Assembly (NCBI RefSeq): GCF_900626285.1
Contig: NZ_LR131147.1
Span: forward strand, 1,704,658 to 1,768,657
DNA: 64,000 nucleotides
From: Intestinimonas massiliensis (ex Afouda et al. 2020)
GTDB lineage: Bacteria > Bacillota > Clostridia > Oscillospirales > Oscillospiraceae
Reading direction: 5' to 3'
In this document: piece after piece, positions 24,153-33,176 of the stretch
Layout: each line of letters starts with the position of its first letter
Numbering within the stretch: the first letter of the stretch is position 1
Translations under genes and position numbers: made by a program
Notes under the pieces: generated by a model
Seen by the model: the letters and a program-made list of their open reading frames with translations, nothing else
What the model was told of the DNA's origin: nothing
The model's database searches: none

Positions 24153-25487
24153 TCAGCCCAGGCGGGCCTCCAAAGCTGCTTTTTTATCCTCATAGCCCGG
24201 CTTGCCCAGCAGCGCATACATGTTGTTCTTGTAGGCCTCCACACCGGGCTGGTTGAAGGGGTTGATCTCCAGCAGGTAGCCGGACAGGCCGCAGGCGTAC
24301 TCGAAGAAGTAGATCAGCGCGCCTACGCTCTCGGCGTCCCGGCCGGGGAGGGTGATCATCAGGTTGGGCACGCCGCCGTCCACGTGAGCCAGCAGGGTGC
24401 CCCGCATGGCCTGCTCGGCCACGAAGGACAGGTCCTTGCCCGCCAGGAAGTTGAGCCCGTCCACGTTGTCCGGGTCGTGGGGGATGGTAATGGCGCCCCG
24501 GCTCTTCTCAAAGCGCACCACCGTCTCCAGCATGAGCCGCTCGCCCTGCTGGATGTACTGGCCCATGGAGTGCAGGTCGGCGGTAAACTCCACGCTGGCG
24601 GGGAACAGGGCCTTGCCGTCCTTGCCCTCGGTCTCGCCGTACAGCTGCTTCCACCACTCGGCGAAGAAGCGGAAGGAGGGCTCATACCCCACCAGGATCT
24701 CCACCTTCTTGCCGGCGGTGTACAGGGCGTGGCGGGCGGCGGCGTACTGCCAGGCCGGGTTGTCCGCGCCGGGGACAGCCAGGGCGGTCATGGCCTCCTC
24801 CGCGCCCTTCATCAGGGCGGCGATGTCCACGCCGGCGCAGGCGATGGGCAGCAGGCCTACGGCGGTAAGTACAGAATAGCGGCCGCCCACGGCGTCAGGC
24901 ACCACGAACTCCTCGTAGCCCTCGGCGTCGGCCAGGCCCTTCAGGGCTCCCTTGTGGGCGTCGGTGGTGGCGTAGATCCGCTTGCGGGCCTCCTCCTTGC
25001 CGTACTTCTCCTCCAGCAGGTTCTTGAAAATGCGGAAGGCCACGGCGGGCTCGGTGGTGGTGCCCGACTTGGAGATCACGTTGATGGACCAGTCCTTGTC
25101 CTTGATGAGGTCGATGACCTCCAGCATGGCGTCGGTGGACAGGCCGTTGCCGGCGAAGTAGATGTCCGGACCGTCCTTGTGGGCCAGGTTGAAGTTGGGG
25201 GAGTTGAGCAGCTCCACCACAGCCCGGGCGCCCAGGTAGGACCCGCCGATGCCGATGACCACCAGGGCCTGGGAATCCTTGCGGATGCGCTCCGCCGCCG
25301 CCTGGATGCGGGCGAATTCTTCTTTATCATAGTCGCGGGGCAGGTGGACCCAGCCGGTATACTCGCCGCCCAGGCCGCTGCCGTCTTCCAGCTTGGCCCG
25401 GCCGCTCTCCAGAGCGTCCATCCGGCTGGTCAGCCAGTCCTGAGGCAGGAAGGGCACCGCGTTGGAGGTGTCAAATTTAATCATCAT
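24153..25487 (-). CDS. pgi: Glucose-6-phosphate isomerase
   Basis: A 444-residue protein, the length of Firmicute Pgi. Motifs are VVIGIGGSYLGARAVVEL, INVISKSGTTTEPAVAFR (the SIS phosphate-binding segment), DAVGGRYSVLTAVGLLPIA and the catalytic Glu/His region. It interconverts glucose-6-phosphate and fructose-6-phosphate. The start may be ATG 25487 or the adjacent ATG 25484, after GAAGGAGTGACG. It stands alone behind its own promoter. Confidence 0.96.
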   Translation of the reverse strand: MMIKFDTSNAVPFLPQDWLTSRMDALESGRAKLEDGSGLGGEYTGWVHLPRDYDKEEFARIQAAAERIRKDSQALVVIGIGGSYLGARAVVELLNSPNFNLAHKDGPDIYFAGNGLSTDAMLEVIDLIKDKDWSINVISKSGTTTEPAVAFRIFKNLLEEKYGKEEARKRIYATTDAHKGALKGLADAEGYEEFVVPDAVGGRYSVLTAVGLLPIACAGVDIAALMKGAEEAMTALAVPGADNPAWQYAAARHALYTAGKKVEILVGYEPSFRFFAEWWKQLYGETEGKDGKALFPASVEFTADLHSMGQYIQQGERLMLETVVRFEKSRGAITIPHDPDNVDGLNFLAGKDLSFVAEQAMRGTLLAHVDGGVPNLMITLPGRDAESVGALIYFFEYACGLSGYLLEINPFNQPGVEAYKNNMYALLGKPGYEDKKAALEARLG

Positions 25488-25534
25488 AGTGACGTCACTC
25501 CTTCTCTTTTTGCTGCGGGGATTTGTATATGCCT

Positions 25535-25563
25535 ATCATACACCGCATGAAAAGATTTGACCA
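25535..25563 (-). promoter_or_regulatory. Probable sigma-A promoter of pgi
   Basis: On the minus strand TGGTCA (25563-25558), 17 bases, TATGAT (25540-25535), about 48 bases before the pgi start. The -35 box is only a partial match. Confidence 0.5.
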
Positions 25564-25594
25564 GAGAAAAAAGGCATGTCCAACGGAAAATATT

Positions 25595-27565
25595 TCAAGT
25601 CCCGGCCCGGCGCACCCACACCCTGTTGTCGTTCATGGTGGTGGCCTCCCCCAGGTCGGACAGCCGGGGGTGGGTCAGGCAGTTGACGGTGTTTTTCCCG
25701 GGGTACACGCCCTCGGCCACCACCGTGCCGGAGGCCACGGCCCGGTCCAGGACCACGGCGCAGGTCATCTCCCCCAGCTCGTTGGACAGCACCGCCCGGT
25801 CCCCGTGGGACAGGCCCAGGGCGGCGGCGTCGGCGGCGTTCATCCGCACCGCCATCTCCCCCCGGAGGGCGGTCAGCGCCCCGATCTCATTGAAGGAGGA
25901 GTTGAGGGTGTGGACCGCCGGGGCGCACACCAGCCGGAAGGGCTCCGGGCCGCCGTGGGGCGGGTACCAGGTGATGGGGGCGGGGTGGGCCAGGCGGATC
26001 TTCCCGTCCTCCGTCCCGACAGGCAGGGGGAAGGGGGCGTCCAGCACCACCGGCTCCCCCGCCAGCACCCGCTCTTTCTGCTCCGCCGTCAGGTAGGGGC
26101 TCTTCTCCACCATCTCCCGGCAAAGGTCCCCTACGCTCCGGCTGAAATGGGGATCGTCCAGGCCCATGGCCCGGGCCAGCAGGGAGAACACCTGCCAGTT
26201 GCCCTTCACCGCTCCCGGCGGGTCGATCACCGGTTTCACGTACTGGATCTGCCGGTAGCCGTAGGGGGTGTACAGGTCCTCGGTCTCCACCATGTAGGGG
26301 GCGGGCAGGATAATGTCGGCGTATTTCGCCGTGTCGGTCAGGTACCGCTCATGGACCACGGTAAACAGGTCCTCCCGCTCCAGTCCCCGGAGGACGGCGT
26401 TCTGGTGGGAGGTCACCGCCGCCGGGTTGGAGTGGTAGACGTACAGGCTGTGGATGGGGGTCTTTACCCCCTCCCCCGCCAGGGCGGGGCCCAGCTGGTT
26501 GATGTTCACCCGCTGGGTTCCCGGCCTGGACAGCCGGGGCAGCTTCACCAGGGACTTGTCCACCAGGCTGGGGGAGGAGCACACCCCGTAGGTGCCGCCG
26601 CCCCGCTTTGCCCATGCCCCCACGGCGGCGGGGAGGGCGGCGATGGCCCGGGTGGCCTCGCCCCCGTTGCCGCTGCGGGAGAAGCCGCTGCCCAGCACGA
26701 TGCAGGGGGCTTTGGCCCTGCCGTAAGCCAGGGCCAGGGCCCGGACAGTCTCCGGCGTCAGGCCGGTGATGGATTCGGTCTCCTCCGGCGTCCAGCGGCC
26801 CAGGGTGGCCCGCAGCGCCCCCCAGCCGGTGGTGTGGGCGGACAGATATCCCTCATCGGTGAGCCCCGCCTCATCCAGCACCTGAAGCATGGACAGGGCC
26901 AGGGCCCCGTCGCTGCCCGGCCTCACCAGGATGCTCTCATCCGCCAGGGCGGCGGAGGGATTTTCATACACGTCGATGAGGAGCACCCTGGCCCCTTTGG
27001 CCTTTGCCTGCCGGAGGATGGGGGCCAGGTGGGCCCGTGTGGCGGGCACGTTGGTGGACCACAGCAGAATAAAGTCGCTCTCCGCCGCGTCCCAGGGGGC
27101 CAGGTCGCAGGAGGCCCCCATCACGCGCTCCCAGCCCGCCGACTTGCCCGAGCTGCACAGGGTGCGCACCAGCTCACTGGCGCCTAGGGCCCGGAAAAAG
27201 CCTTCGCCGCAGTTGCGGTGGACCGCCCCCATGGTGCCGGCGTAGGAGTAGGGCAGGATGGTCTCCGGGCCGTATCGGGCCATGAGCTCCTTCCAGCGGC
27301 TTGCGATCTCTTCCACGGCCGCTTCCCAGGTAATGGGGGCAAATTTTCCCTCCCCCTTCTTTCCCGTCCGGCGGAGGGGGGTGAGGATGCGCTCCGGGCT
27401 GTTCACCGCCTGGGGCAGGTTGCGCAGCTTGGCGCACACCCAGCCGTTGGTGTAGGGGTTGGCCGGGTCGCCGGTGACGGCGGTGATCCGCTTCCCGTCG
27501 GTCTCCACCAGCAGGGAGCAGCCCTCGGGGCAGTCGTAGGGGCAGGCGGAACGGTAGGTGGGCAT
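25595..27565 (-). CDS. Molybdopterin-dependent oxidoreductase (DMSO reductase family)
   Basis: A 656-residue protein with an N-terminal [4Fe-4S] motif (CPYDCPEGC, later WVCAKL), the molybdopterin-binding core (SDFILLWSTNVPATRAH, KGARVLLIDVYENPSA) and a C-terminal dinucleotide-binding domain ending in LGEATTMNDNRVWV. A cysteine in LCSSGKSAG near residue 137 is the likely metal ligand. Without a Tat signal it should act in the cytoplasm. No electron-transfer subunit, membrane anchor or cofactor-synthesis gene is nearby, so substrate and partner are unknown. A tungsten form cannot be excluded. Confidence 0.88.
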   Translation of the reverse strand: MPTYRSACPYDCPEGCSLLVETDGKRITAVTGDPANPYTNGWVCAKLRNLPQAVNSPERILTPLRRTGKKGEGKFAPITWEAAVEEIASRWKELMARYGPETILPYSYAGTMGAVHRNCGEGFFRALGASELVRTLCSSGKSAGWERVMGASCDLAPWDAAESDFILLWSTNVPATRAHLAPILRQAKAKGARVLLIDVYENPSAALADESILVRPGSDGALALSMLQVLDEAGLTDEGYLSAHTTGWGALRATLGRWTPEETESITGLTPETVRALALAYGRAKAPCIVLGSGFSRSGNGGEATRAIAALPAAVGAWAKRGGGTYGVCSSPSLVDKSLVKLPRLSRPGTQRVNINQLGPALAGEGVKTPIHSLYVYHSNPAAVTSHQNAVLRGLEREDLFTVVHERYLTDTAKYADIILPAPYMVETEDLYTPYGYRQIQYVKPVIDPPGAVKGNWQVFSLLARAMGLDDPHFSRSVGDLCREMVEKSPYLTAEQKERVLAGEPVVLDAPFPLPVGTEDGKIRLAHPAPITWYPPHGGPEPFRLVCAPAVHTLNSSFNEIGALTALRGEMAVRMNAADAAALGLSHGDRAVLSNELGEMTCAVVLDRAVASGTVVAEGVYPGKNTVNCLTHPRLSDLGEATTMNDNRVWVRRAGT

Positions 27566-27582
27566 AGCGAAAACCTCCTATG

Positions 27583-27610
27583 AAAAAAGGCCGCCGGTGG
27601 GCGGCCTTTC
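27583..27610 (-). terminator. Terminator after the UPF0210 gene
   Basis: On the minus strand GAAAGGCCGCC, loop, GGCGGCC and six T, lying between the UPF0210 stop (27614) and the oxidoreductase start (27565). Confidence 0.8.
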
Positions 27611-27613
27611 TTC

Positions 27614-28972
27614 TCAATTCTTCAAGCTCTGCAGGGGGGCGGGGATCCGTCCGCCCCGGGCGATGAACGCCTCGGCGCTCTGGGGATGGACGGGCATGAC
27701 GGGGGCGGAGCCCAGCAGGCCGCCGAACTCCACGGTGTCCCCCACCACCTTGCCGGGGGCGGGGATGATGCGCACGGCGGTGGTCTTGGAGTTGACCATG
27801 CCGATGGCGGCCTCGTCGGCGATGATGGCGGAGATGGTGGCGGCGGAGGTATCGCCGGGGACGGCGATCATGTCCAGGCCCACGGAGCACACGCAGGTCA
27901 TGGCCTCCAGCTTGTCCAGGTGGAGCACGCCGGAGCGGGCGGCGGCGATCATGCCCTCGTCCTCACTGACGGGGATGAAGGCGCCGGACAGGCCGCCCAC
28001 GTGGGAGGAGGCCATGACGCCGCCCTTCTTCACCGCGTCGTTGAGGAGGGCCAGGGCGGCGGTGGTGCCGTGGGTGCCGCAGGTCTCCAGGCCCATCTCC
28101 TCCAGGATGCGGGCCACGGAATCCCCGATGGCGGGGGTGGGCGCCAGGGACAGGTCCACGATGCCGAAGGGGACGCCCAGCCGGCGGCTGGCCTCCTGGG
28201 CCACCAGCTGGCCCATGCGGGTCACCCGGAAGGCGGTCTTTTTGATGGTCTCGGCCACCACGTCGAAGGGCATGCCCTTTACCGCCTTCAGGGCGTGGTG
28301 GACCACGCCGGGGCCGGAGACCCCCACGTTGATGACGCAGTCCCCCTCGCCGGGGCCGTGGAAGGCGCCGGCCATGAAGGGGTTATCCTCCACCGCGTTG
28401 CAGAACACCACCAGCTTGGCGCAGCCGAAGCCCCCCTGCTCGGCGGTCAGCTCCGCGCAATCCTTGATGACGCGGCCCATGACCCCCACGGCGTTCATGT
28501 TGATGCCCGCCCGGGTGGAGCCCACGTTGACGGAGGAGCACACCAGCTCAGTGCGGGCCAGGGCCTCGGGGATGGAGGCGATCAGCTTCCGGTCGGCCTG
28601 GGTGGCCCCCTTCTGCACCAGGGCGGAGAAGCCGCCGATGAAGTTGACGCCCACCGCCTTGGCGGCGCTGTCCATGGCCACGGCAAAGGGCACGTAGTTG
28701 TCGGTCTCGGAGGCCCCGGCCACCAGGGCCATGGGGGTCACCGAGATCCGCTTGTTGACGATGGGGATGCCGAACTCCGCCTCGATGGCCTCGCCGGTGG
28801 CCACCAGCCGCTCCGCCCGGCGGGTGATCTTGTCGTAGATCTTCCGGCAGGCGGCGTTGGGGTCGGGATCGGCGCAGTCCAGCAGGGAGATGCCCATGGT
28901 GATGGTGCGCACGTCCAGATGCTGCTGGTCGATCATATGTATGGTGTCAAAAATCTCCGTTGTATTGATCAT
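27614..28972 (-). CDS. UPF0210 (DUF711/PFL family) protein
   Basis: A 452-residue protein from ATG 28972, preceded by GAGAGGAAC; a TTG 15 bases upstream is in frame but lies on that ribosome site. It shows the UPF0210 pattern: an N-terminal MINTTEIFDTIHMIDQQ, DVRTITMGISLLDC, VNVGSTRAGINMNAV, and INVGVSGPGVV. Proteins of this family are distantly like glycyl-radical enzymes in fold but lack a known reaction. It is preceded, 11 bases away, by its usual ACT-domain partner. Confidence 0.92.
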   Translation of the reverse strand: MINTTEIFDTIHMIDQQHLDVRTITMGISLLDCADPDPNAACRKIYDKITRRAERLVATGEAIEAEFGIPIVNKRISVTPMALVAGASETDNYVPFAVAMDSAAKAVGVNFIGGFSALVQKGATQADRKLIASIPEALARTELVCSSVNVGSTRAGINMNAVGVMGRVIKDCAELTAEQGGFGCAKLVVFCNAVEDNPFMAGAFHGPGEGDCVINVGVSGPGVVHHALKAVKGMPFDVVAETIKKTAFRVTRMGQLVAQEASRRLGVPFGIVDLSLAPTPAIGDSVARILEEMGLETCGTHGTTAALALLNDAVKKGGVMASSHVGGLSGAFIPVSEDEGMIAAARSGVLHLDKLEAMTCVCSVGLDMIAVPGDTSAATISAIIADEAAIGMVNSKTTAVRIIPAPGKVVGDTVEFGGLLGSAPVMPVHPQSAEAFIARGGRIPAPLQSLKN

Positions 28973-28983
28973 GGCAGTTCCTC

Positions 28984-29253
28984 TCAAATGCGGTGCATGG
29001 CGTTGAAGATGTCCTCCCGCTGGGCGCGGATGGACAGGTCACGATCCTTGCCCTCCTGCTCCAGCAGGGCGGCCAGCTGGGCGAAGGGCAGGTCGCACTG
29101 GGACACATCCACCAGCATGACCATGGTGAAGTAGTCCTGCAGGATGGTCTGGCTGATGTCCAGGATATTGACGTTATGCTGGGCCAGCAGGGCGCACACC
29201 ATGGACATGATGCCCACCCGGTCCTTGCCTAAAACGGTGACGATAGCTCTCAT
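28984..29253 (-). CDS. ACT-domain protein (UPF0237)
   Basis: An 89-residue single ACT domain from ATG 29253 (AGAAAGGAAG upstream). The pattern TVLGKDRVGIMSMVCALLAQ with VNILDISQTI is that of GcvR-like ACT domains that bind an amino acid or a small ligand. It is directly upstream of the UPF0210 gene; the pair is conserved in many Firmicutes, so it likely regulates that protein. Confidence 0.92.
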   Translation of the reverse strand: MRAIVTVLGKDRVGIMSMVCALLAQHNVNILDISQTILQDYFTMVMLVDVSQCDLPFAQLAALLEQEGKDRDLSIRAQREDIFNAMHRI

Positions 29254-29279
29254 ATACAAACTTCCTTTCTCTCTTTGCT

Positions 29280-29864
29280 TCATCCCAACTCGTCCAAAGT
29301 AAGCCCGAAGGCCGGAAGGAACCGATCCATGAAGTAGTCCACCTCCGGCAGGCCGTAGCCCTTCAGAGCCTCCAGGGTCTGCTCGGCGGCCTGGCGGAAC
29401 TCGCTGTTGCCCGCCTTCAGCTCCTCCACGCACTTGATATAGGCGGAGAGCTTGTCCGCCGCCTTCACCAGGGCCCGGGTGTCCGGGTCGTAGTCCTCCC
29501 GCACCAGGGGCTCATAGGCTCCGCGCAGCTCGGCCGGCAGCATGTCCAGCAGCTTGTCGGCGGACACCTGCTCCACCTGCCTGTAGGCGTCCCGGATGTC
29601 GGGGCTGTAGTACTTGATGGGAGTGGGCAGATCTCCGGTAAGGATCTCCGGCGCGTCGTGGTACAGGGCCGCCGCCGCCGCCAGGCCCGGGTCCGCCGGC
29701 CTGCCCAGCACGTCCCGCCGGATCACCGCCAGGGTGTGGGCCAGCACCGCCACCATGTGGGAGTGCTCCTGCACATTCTCCTGAAAGGTATTGCGCATCA
29801 GCCCCCATCGGTTGATGTACCGCATCCGGGAGAGATAGGCAAAAAATGAAAACTGCCGCTCCAT
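29280..29864 (-). CDS. yfbR: HD-domain 5'-deoxynucleotidase (YfbR-like)
   Basis: A 194-residue HD phosphohydrolase. Metal ligands are visible in NVQEHSHMVAVLAH and ALYHDAPEILTGDLPTPIKY, with a later Asp in VKAADKLSAYIKC. The size and the DAPE-TGDLPTPIKY segment match YfbR, which removes phosphate from 5'-deoxynucleotides. It lies 26 bases upstream of the ACT gene on the same strand; no functional link is evident. Confidence 0.9.
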   Translation of the reverse strand: MERQFSFFAYLSRMRYINRWGLMRNTFQENVQEHSHMVAVLAHTLAVIRRDVLGRPADPGLAAAAALYHDAPEILTGDLPTPIKYYSPDIRDAYRQVEQVSADKLLDMLPAELRGAYEPLVREDYDPDTRALVKAADKLSAYIKCVEELKAGNSEFRQAAEQTLEALKGYGLPEVDYFMDRFLPAFGLTLDELG

Positions 29865-29931
29865 ACCGCGCCTCCCTCAAAAAAACATGTTATTTTACCA
29901 TAGAAAGTCAGCTCTTGTAAACCCGCATCAC

Positions 29932-29960
29932 AAAAAAGCGCCCCGGACGGGGCGCTTTTC
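29932..29960. terminator. Terminator between the HPr-like gene and the HD gene
   Basis: AAAAAAGCGCCCCG, loop, CGGGGCGCTTTT. It serves the minus-strand HPr-like gene ending at 29977. Confidence 0.85.
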
Positions 29961-29976
29961 AGAACGTCTGATTCTC

Positions 29977-30222
29977 TTACTTGGGCGCCTTGACCTCAAA
30001 GGCGGCCACGCTCTTTTCGAACTCCGCCCGCTCGCTGTCGGAGCCGTGGACCTCCACCCGCACCGGCTTGGACAGGTCCAGGGAGAACAGGCCCATAATG
30101 GACTTGGCGTCGATCACATACCGGCCGGAGAGCACGTCCACCTCACAGGGGCAGCAGGTGGCGGCGTTGACAAATTGCCGCACATCCTCGATGGAGGACA
30201 GCGACACATAAAATTCGGACAT
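29977..30222 (-). CDS. HPr-like protein without the phosphorylated histidine
   Basis: An 81-residue protein from ATG 30222 (CAGGAGG 9-10 bases upstream). The central part matches HPr (YVIDAKSIMGLFSLDLSKPVRVEVHG, with the regulatory Ser region AKSIMGL), but the active-site segment that normally contains His15 is replaced by SSIEDVRQFVNAATCCPCEV. The only histidine is near residue 60. It cannot act as a normal PTS phosphocarrier; Crh-like regulation or another role is possible. Confidence 0.85.
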   Translation of the reverse strand: MSEFYVSLSSIEDVRQFVNAATCCPCEVDVLSGRYVIDAKSIMGLFSLDLSKPVRVEVHGSDSERAEFEKSVAAFEVKAPK

Positions 30223-30390
30223 TGTGGAGCACCTCCTGAAATCCTCTGTACAAGGGTCCCGCCCTTGTTTTATAATAGAGATTACCTTCATTATAGACTG
30301 ATAGAGGGAAAAATTTCAATGGAAATGTCCCCCTCGGCGTGAAATTCTGTCATTTTCACAAAGGGCCGGGCGGGGGCGAAAGGAAGTACC

Positions 30391-31680
30391 ATGCGAGTTG
30401 CCATTTATACCCTGGGCTGCAAGGTCAATCAGTACGAGACCCAGGCTATGGAGGCCGAGCTCACCCGCCGGGGCCACACCCTGGTGCCCTTCGACGGGGA
30501 GGCGGAGGCCTATATCGTCAACACCTGCACCGTGACGGCGGTGAGCGACAAAAAGTCCCGCCAGATGATCCGGCAGGCCAGGAAGCGCTCCCCCCACGCC
30601 CTGGTGGCGGTATGCGGCTGCTATGCCCAGACAGATCCGGAGGCGGTGGAAAAACTGGATGTGGACCTGGTGATGGGCTCGGCCCACCGGATGGAGTTTC
30701 TGGACCGGCTGGAGGCCCTGAGCCCCGACGGAGGCCAGGTGGTGGAGGTGGACGACGCTCTCCGCCGCCGGACCTACGAGCATCTGCCCGCCGGCGGGCT
30801 GGAGGGCCGCACCCGGGCCATGCTGAAGGTGGAGGACGGCTGCGTCAATTTCTGCTCCTACTGTATTATCCCCTACGCCCGGGGTCCCATCCGCTCCCTG
30901 CCCGCGGACCAGGCCGCCGCTGAGGCCGCCCGGCTGGCGGCGGAGGGCTATCAGGAGCTGGTGCTCACCGGCATCGAGATCTCCTCCTGGGGCCGGGACC
31001 TGGAGGGCAGGCCCCACCCCATTGAGCTCATCGAGGCCGTGTGTCAGGCCGCCCCCGGCTGCCGGGTGCGGCTGGGCTCTCTGGAACCCCGCACCATCAC
31101 CCAGGACTTCTGCCGCCGGGGAGCCGCCCTGCCCAACCTGTGTCCCCACTTCCACCTGTCCATGCAGTCGGGGTGCGACAGCGTTCTGCAGCGGATGAAC
31201 CGGAAATATGATACCGGGCGGTATTATGAGAGCGTCAGATTACTGAGAGACTACTTTGACCGGCCCGGAATCACCACCGATCTCATCGTGGGGTTTCCCG
31301 GGGAGACCGAGGAGGAGTTTCAGACCACCCTGGATTTTATTCAGAAGTGCGCCTTCTCCGCCATGCACATCTTCCCCTACTCCCGCCGCACCGGCACCCC
31401 CGCCGCCGCCATGCCGGATCAGGTACCCAACGCGGTGAAGGAGGAGCGGGCCCACCGGGCGGGAGAGGTGGCCCGCCAGCTGCACCGGACCTGGCTGGAG
31501 AGCTGGGTGGGCGAGACCCTGCCGGTGCTCTTCGAGGAGGAGAAGGACGGCCTGTGGCGGGGCCACACCCCCAACTATACCGAGGTGTTTGCCCCCGGCG
31601 AGGGATTACACAATGTGATCCGGGACGTAAAAATAACAGGCCTTCATAACGAAGGCCTGTTGGGGACGGTCAATCTGTGA
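30391..31680 (+). CDS. mtaB: tRNA threonylcarbamoyladenosine methylthiotransferase
   Basis: A 429-residue radical-SAM methylthiotransferase from ATG 30391 (GAAAGGAAG upstream). The N-terminal UPF0004 domain has CKVNQYE, NTCTV and a third Cys in AVCGCYAQ; the radical-SAM motif is CVNFCSYC near residue 150; a short TRAM-like tail ends the protein. It adds a methylthio group to t6A37 of ANN-decoding tRNAs. Its 3' end overlaps the convergent FUSC-like gene by 11 bases. Confidence 0.93.
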   Translation: MRVAIYTLGCKVNQYETQAMEAELTRRGHTLVPFDGEAEAYIVNTCTVTAVSDKKSRQMIRQARKRSPHALVAVCGCYAQTDPEAVEKLDVDLVMGSAHRMEFLDRLEALSPDGGQVVEVDDALRRRTYEHLPAGGLEGRTRAMLKVEDGCVNFCSYCIIPYARGPIRSLPADQAAAEAARLAAEGYQELVLTGIEISSWGRDLEGRPHPIELIEAVCQAAPGCRVRLGSLEPRTITQDFCRRGAALPNLCPHFHLSMQSGCDSVLQRMNRKYDTGRYYESVRLLRDYFDRPGITTDLIVGFPGETEEEFQTTLDFIQKCAFSAMHIFPYSRRTGTPAAAMPDQVPNAVKEERAHRAGEVARQLHRTWLESWVGETLPVLFEEEKDGLWRGHTPNYTEVFAPGEGLHNVIRDVKITGLHNEGLLGTVNL

Positions 31681-32230
31681 TCTTTTTCCCGGTGAACCTG
31701 GCTTTGAGCGCCGCCTGCCAGGCGTCCAGCCGCTCCCGGGGGAGCAGCCAGTTGATCAGCAGGGACATGACCACGCCCACCCCGGTGTCCAGCATCCGGT
31801 TGAGGGAGTAGGAGACGTAGTCGTCCGGCCCCACGCTGAACAGCAGCAGGCAGAGCACCACGCCGCCGGGCTGCACGGCCCCCACCCAGAAGATCTGGGC
31901 CAGGATGATGAGGATGACCACGCCCACGAACAGGAGGGGCACCAGCAGCAAATGGTTGTCCCCCTTCGGGTAGAAGATCAGGTAAATCCGATAGAGGGCG
32001 ATTCCTAAGAATCCGCCGATGATGGTGCCGAACAGGCGGTTGCCCCCGTGGAGCTTGGAGTGGTCCATATTGGCCCCCATGCCGAAGATGGCGCCGATAC
32101 AGGCAAAGGCAGGGTTCCGGCCCAGAAAGTAGTAGATCAAGGCGCAGAGGGAGGCGGAAAGGGCGGTCTTGAGGTTGCGCAGTCCAATGTGGATGGCGGG
32201 CTTCTGGTCGGCTTCTTTCACTTCGATCAC
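31670..32230 (-). CDS. FUSC/aromatic-acid-exporter-like membrane protein
   Basis: A 186-residue protein with about five hydrophobic segments (ALSASLCALIYYFLG, LFGTIIGGFLGIALYRIYLIF, LLVPLLFVGVVILIILAQIF and others). GTG 32230 is the first start, close behind AGGAG; GTG 32221 is an alternative with better spacing. It resembles the N-terminal membrane half of FUSC or DUF939 proteins, which export aromatic acids, but the cytoplasmic domain is absent. It is convergent with mtaB. Confidence 0.75.
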   Translation of the reverse strand: MIEVKEADQKPAIHIGLRNLKTALSASLCALIYYFLGRNPAFACIGAIFGMGANMDHSKLHGGNRLFGTIIGGFLGIALYRIYLIFYPKGDNHLLLVPLLFVGVVILIILAQIFWVGAVQPGGVVLCLLLFSVGPDDYVSYSLNRMLDTGVGVVMSLLINWLLPRERLDAWQAALKARFTGKKITD

Positions 32231-32331
32231 GCTCCTGAGCGTTCATACTGTTCTGTAGTAAGATAACACAAAATTCCTGCCATTTCCAGTTCGAAAAACA
32301 GAAAGGCAGATCAGAAAAACAGGAGGATTCC

Positions 32332-33162
32332 ATGAGCCGCGCTGACGAACTGTTTATCCAAAACTGCAAAGACATTTTGGCCCACGGAGTGTGGGACACC
32401 GACCAGCAGGTACGCCCCCGGTGGGCCGACGGCACCCCCGCCCATACGGTGAAGAAATTCGGTATCATCAACCGCTACGACCTGCGGGAGGAATTCCCCG
32501 TCCAGACCATCCGCAGAATGGCCTTCAAGAGCGCCGTGGACGAGCTTTTATGGATCTGGCAGAAGAAGTCCAACAACATCCACGACCTGAACAGCCACAT
32601 CTGGGACGCCTGGGCCGACGAGAGCGGCTCCATCGGCAAGGCCTACGGCTACCAGCTTGGGGTAAAGCACATCTACCCTGAGGGGGAGTTCGACCAGGTG
32701 GACCGGGTGCTGTACGATCTGAAGCACAACCCGGCCTCCCGGCGGATCATGACCAACCTGTACAACCACCACGACCTCCACGAGATGGCCCTCTACCCCT
32801 GCGCCTGGTCCATGACCTTCAACGTCAGCGGGCATACCCTCAACGCCATTCTCAACCAGCGGTCCCAGGACATGCTCACCGCCAACGGCTGGAACGTGAT
32901 GCAGTACGCCGCCCTGGTCCACATGATGGCCCAGGTGTCCGGGCTGGAGGCGGGAGAGCTGGTCCACGTCATCGCCGACGCCCACATCTACGACCGCCAC
33001 GTGCCGGTGGTGGAGGAGATCATCTCCCGCGCCCCCTATGAGGCCCCCAAGCTGTGGATGGACCGGTCCGTCACCGATTTCTATTCCTTCACCCGGGACA
33101 GCCTGAAACTGGAGGGCTATCAGTTCCACACCCTGGACCAGCCCATTCCGGTGGCGGTATAA
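32332..33162 (+). CDS. thyA: Thymidylate synthase
   Basis: A 276-residue protein from ATG 32332 (CAGGAGG upstream). It has the nucleophile Cys in ALYPCAWSMTFNV, the dUMP-binding LNQRSQDMLTANGWNVMQYAAL, and VHVIADAHIYDRHV. It methylates dUMP to dTMP with methylenetetrahydrofolate. The Cys-Ala pair instead of Cys-His matches the B. subtilis ThyA type rather than ThyB. It is followed 14 bases later by folA, which regenerates the folate. Confidence 0.93.
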   Translation: MSRADELFIQNCKDILAHGVWDTDQQVRPRWADGTPAHTVKKFGIINRYDLREEFPVQTIRRMAFKSAVDELLWIWQKKSNNIHDLNSHIWDAWADESGSIGKAYGYQLGVKHIYPEGEFDQVDRVLYDLKHNPASRRIMTNLYNHHDLHEMALYPCAWSMTFNVSGHTLNAILNQRSQDMLTANGWNVMQYAALVHMMAQVSGLEAGELVHVIADAHIYDRHVPVVEEIISRAPYEAPKLWMDRSVTDFYSFTRDSLKLEGYQFHTLDQPIPVAV

Positions 33163-33176
33163 AAGGAGGGCGTGTT

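Noticed and set aside
30249..30268. Hairpin ACAAGGG/CCCTTGT in the HPr-like leader as a third copy of the serC/sdaAA element
   Set aside because: It shares only ACAAG with the element; the joints, the P3 loop, P4 and the gene-end repeat are all missing.
32332..33162. Unusual thymidylate synthase active site (Cys-Ala rather than Cys-His)
   Set aside because: The B. subtilis ThyA type also has Ala after the catalytic Cys, so it is not a defect.
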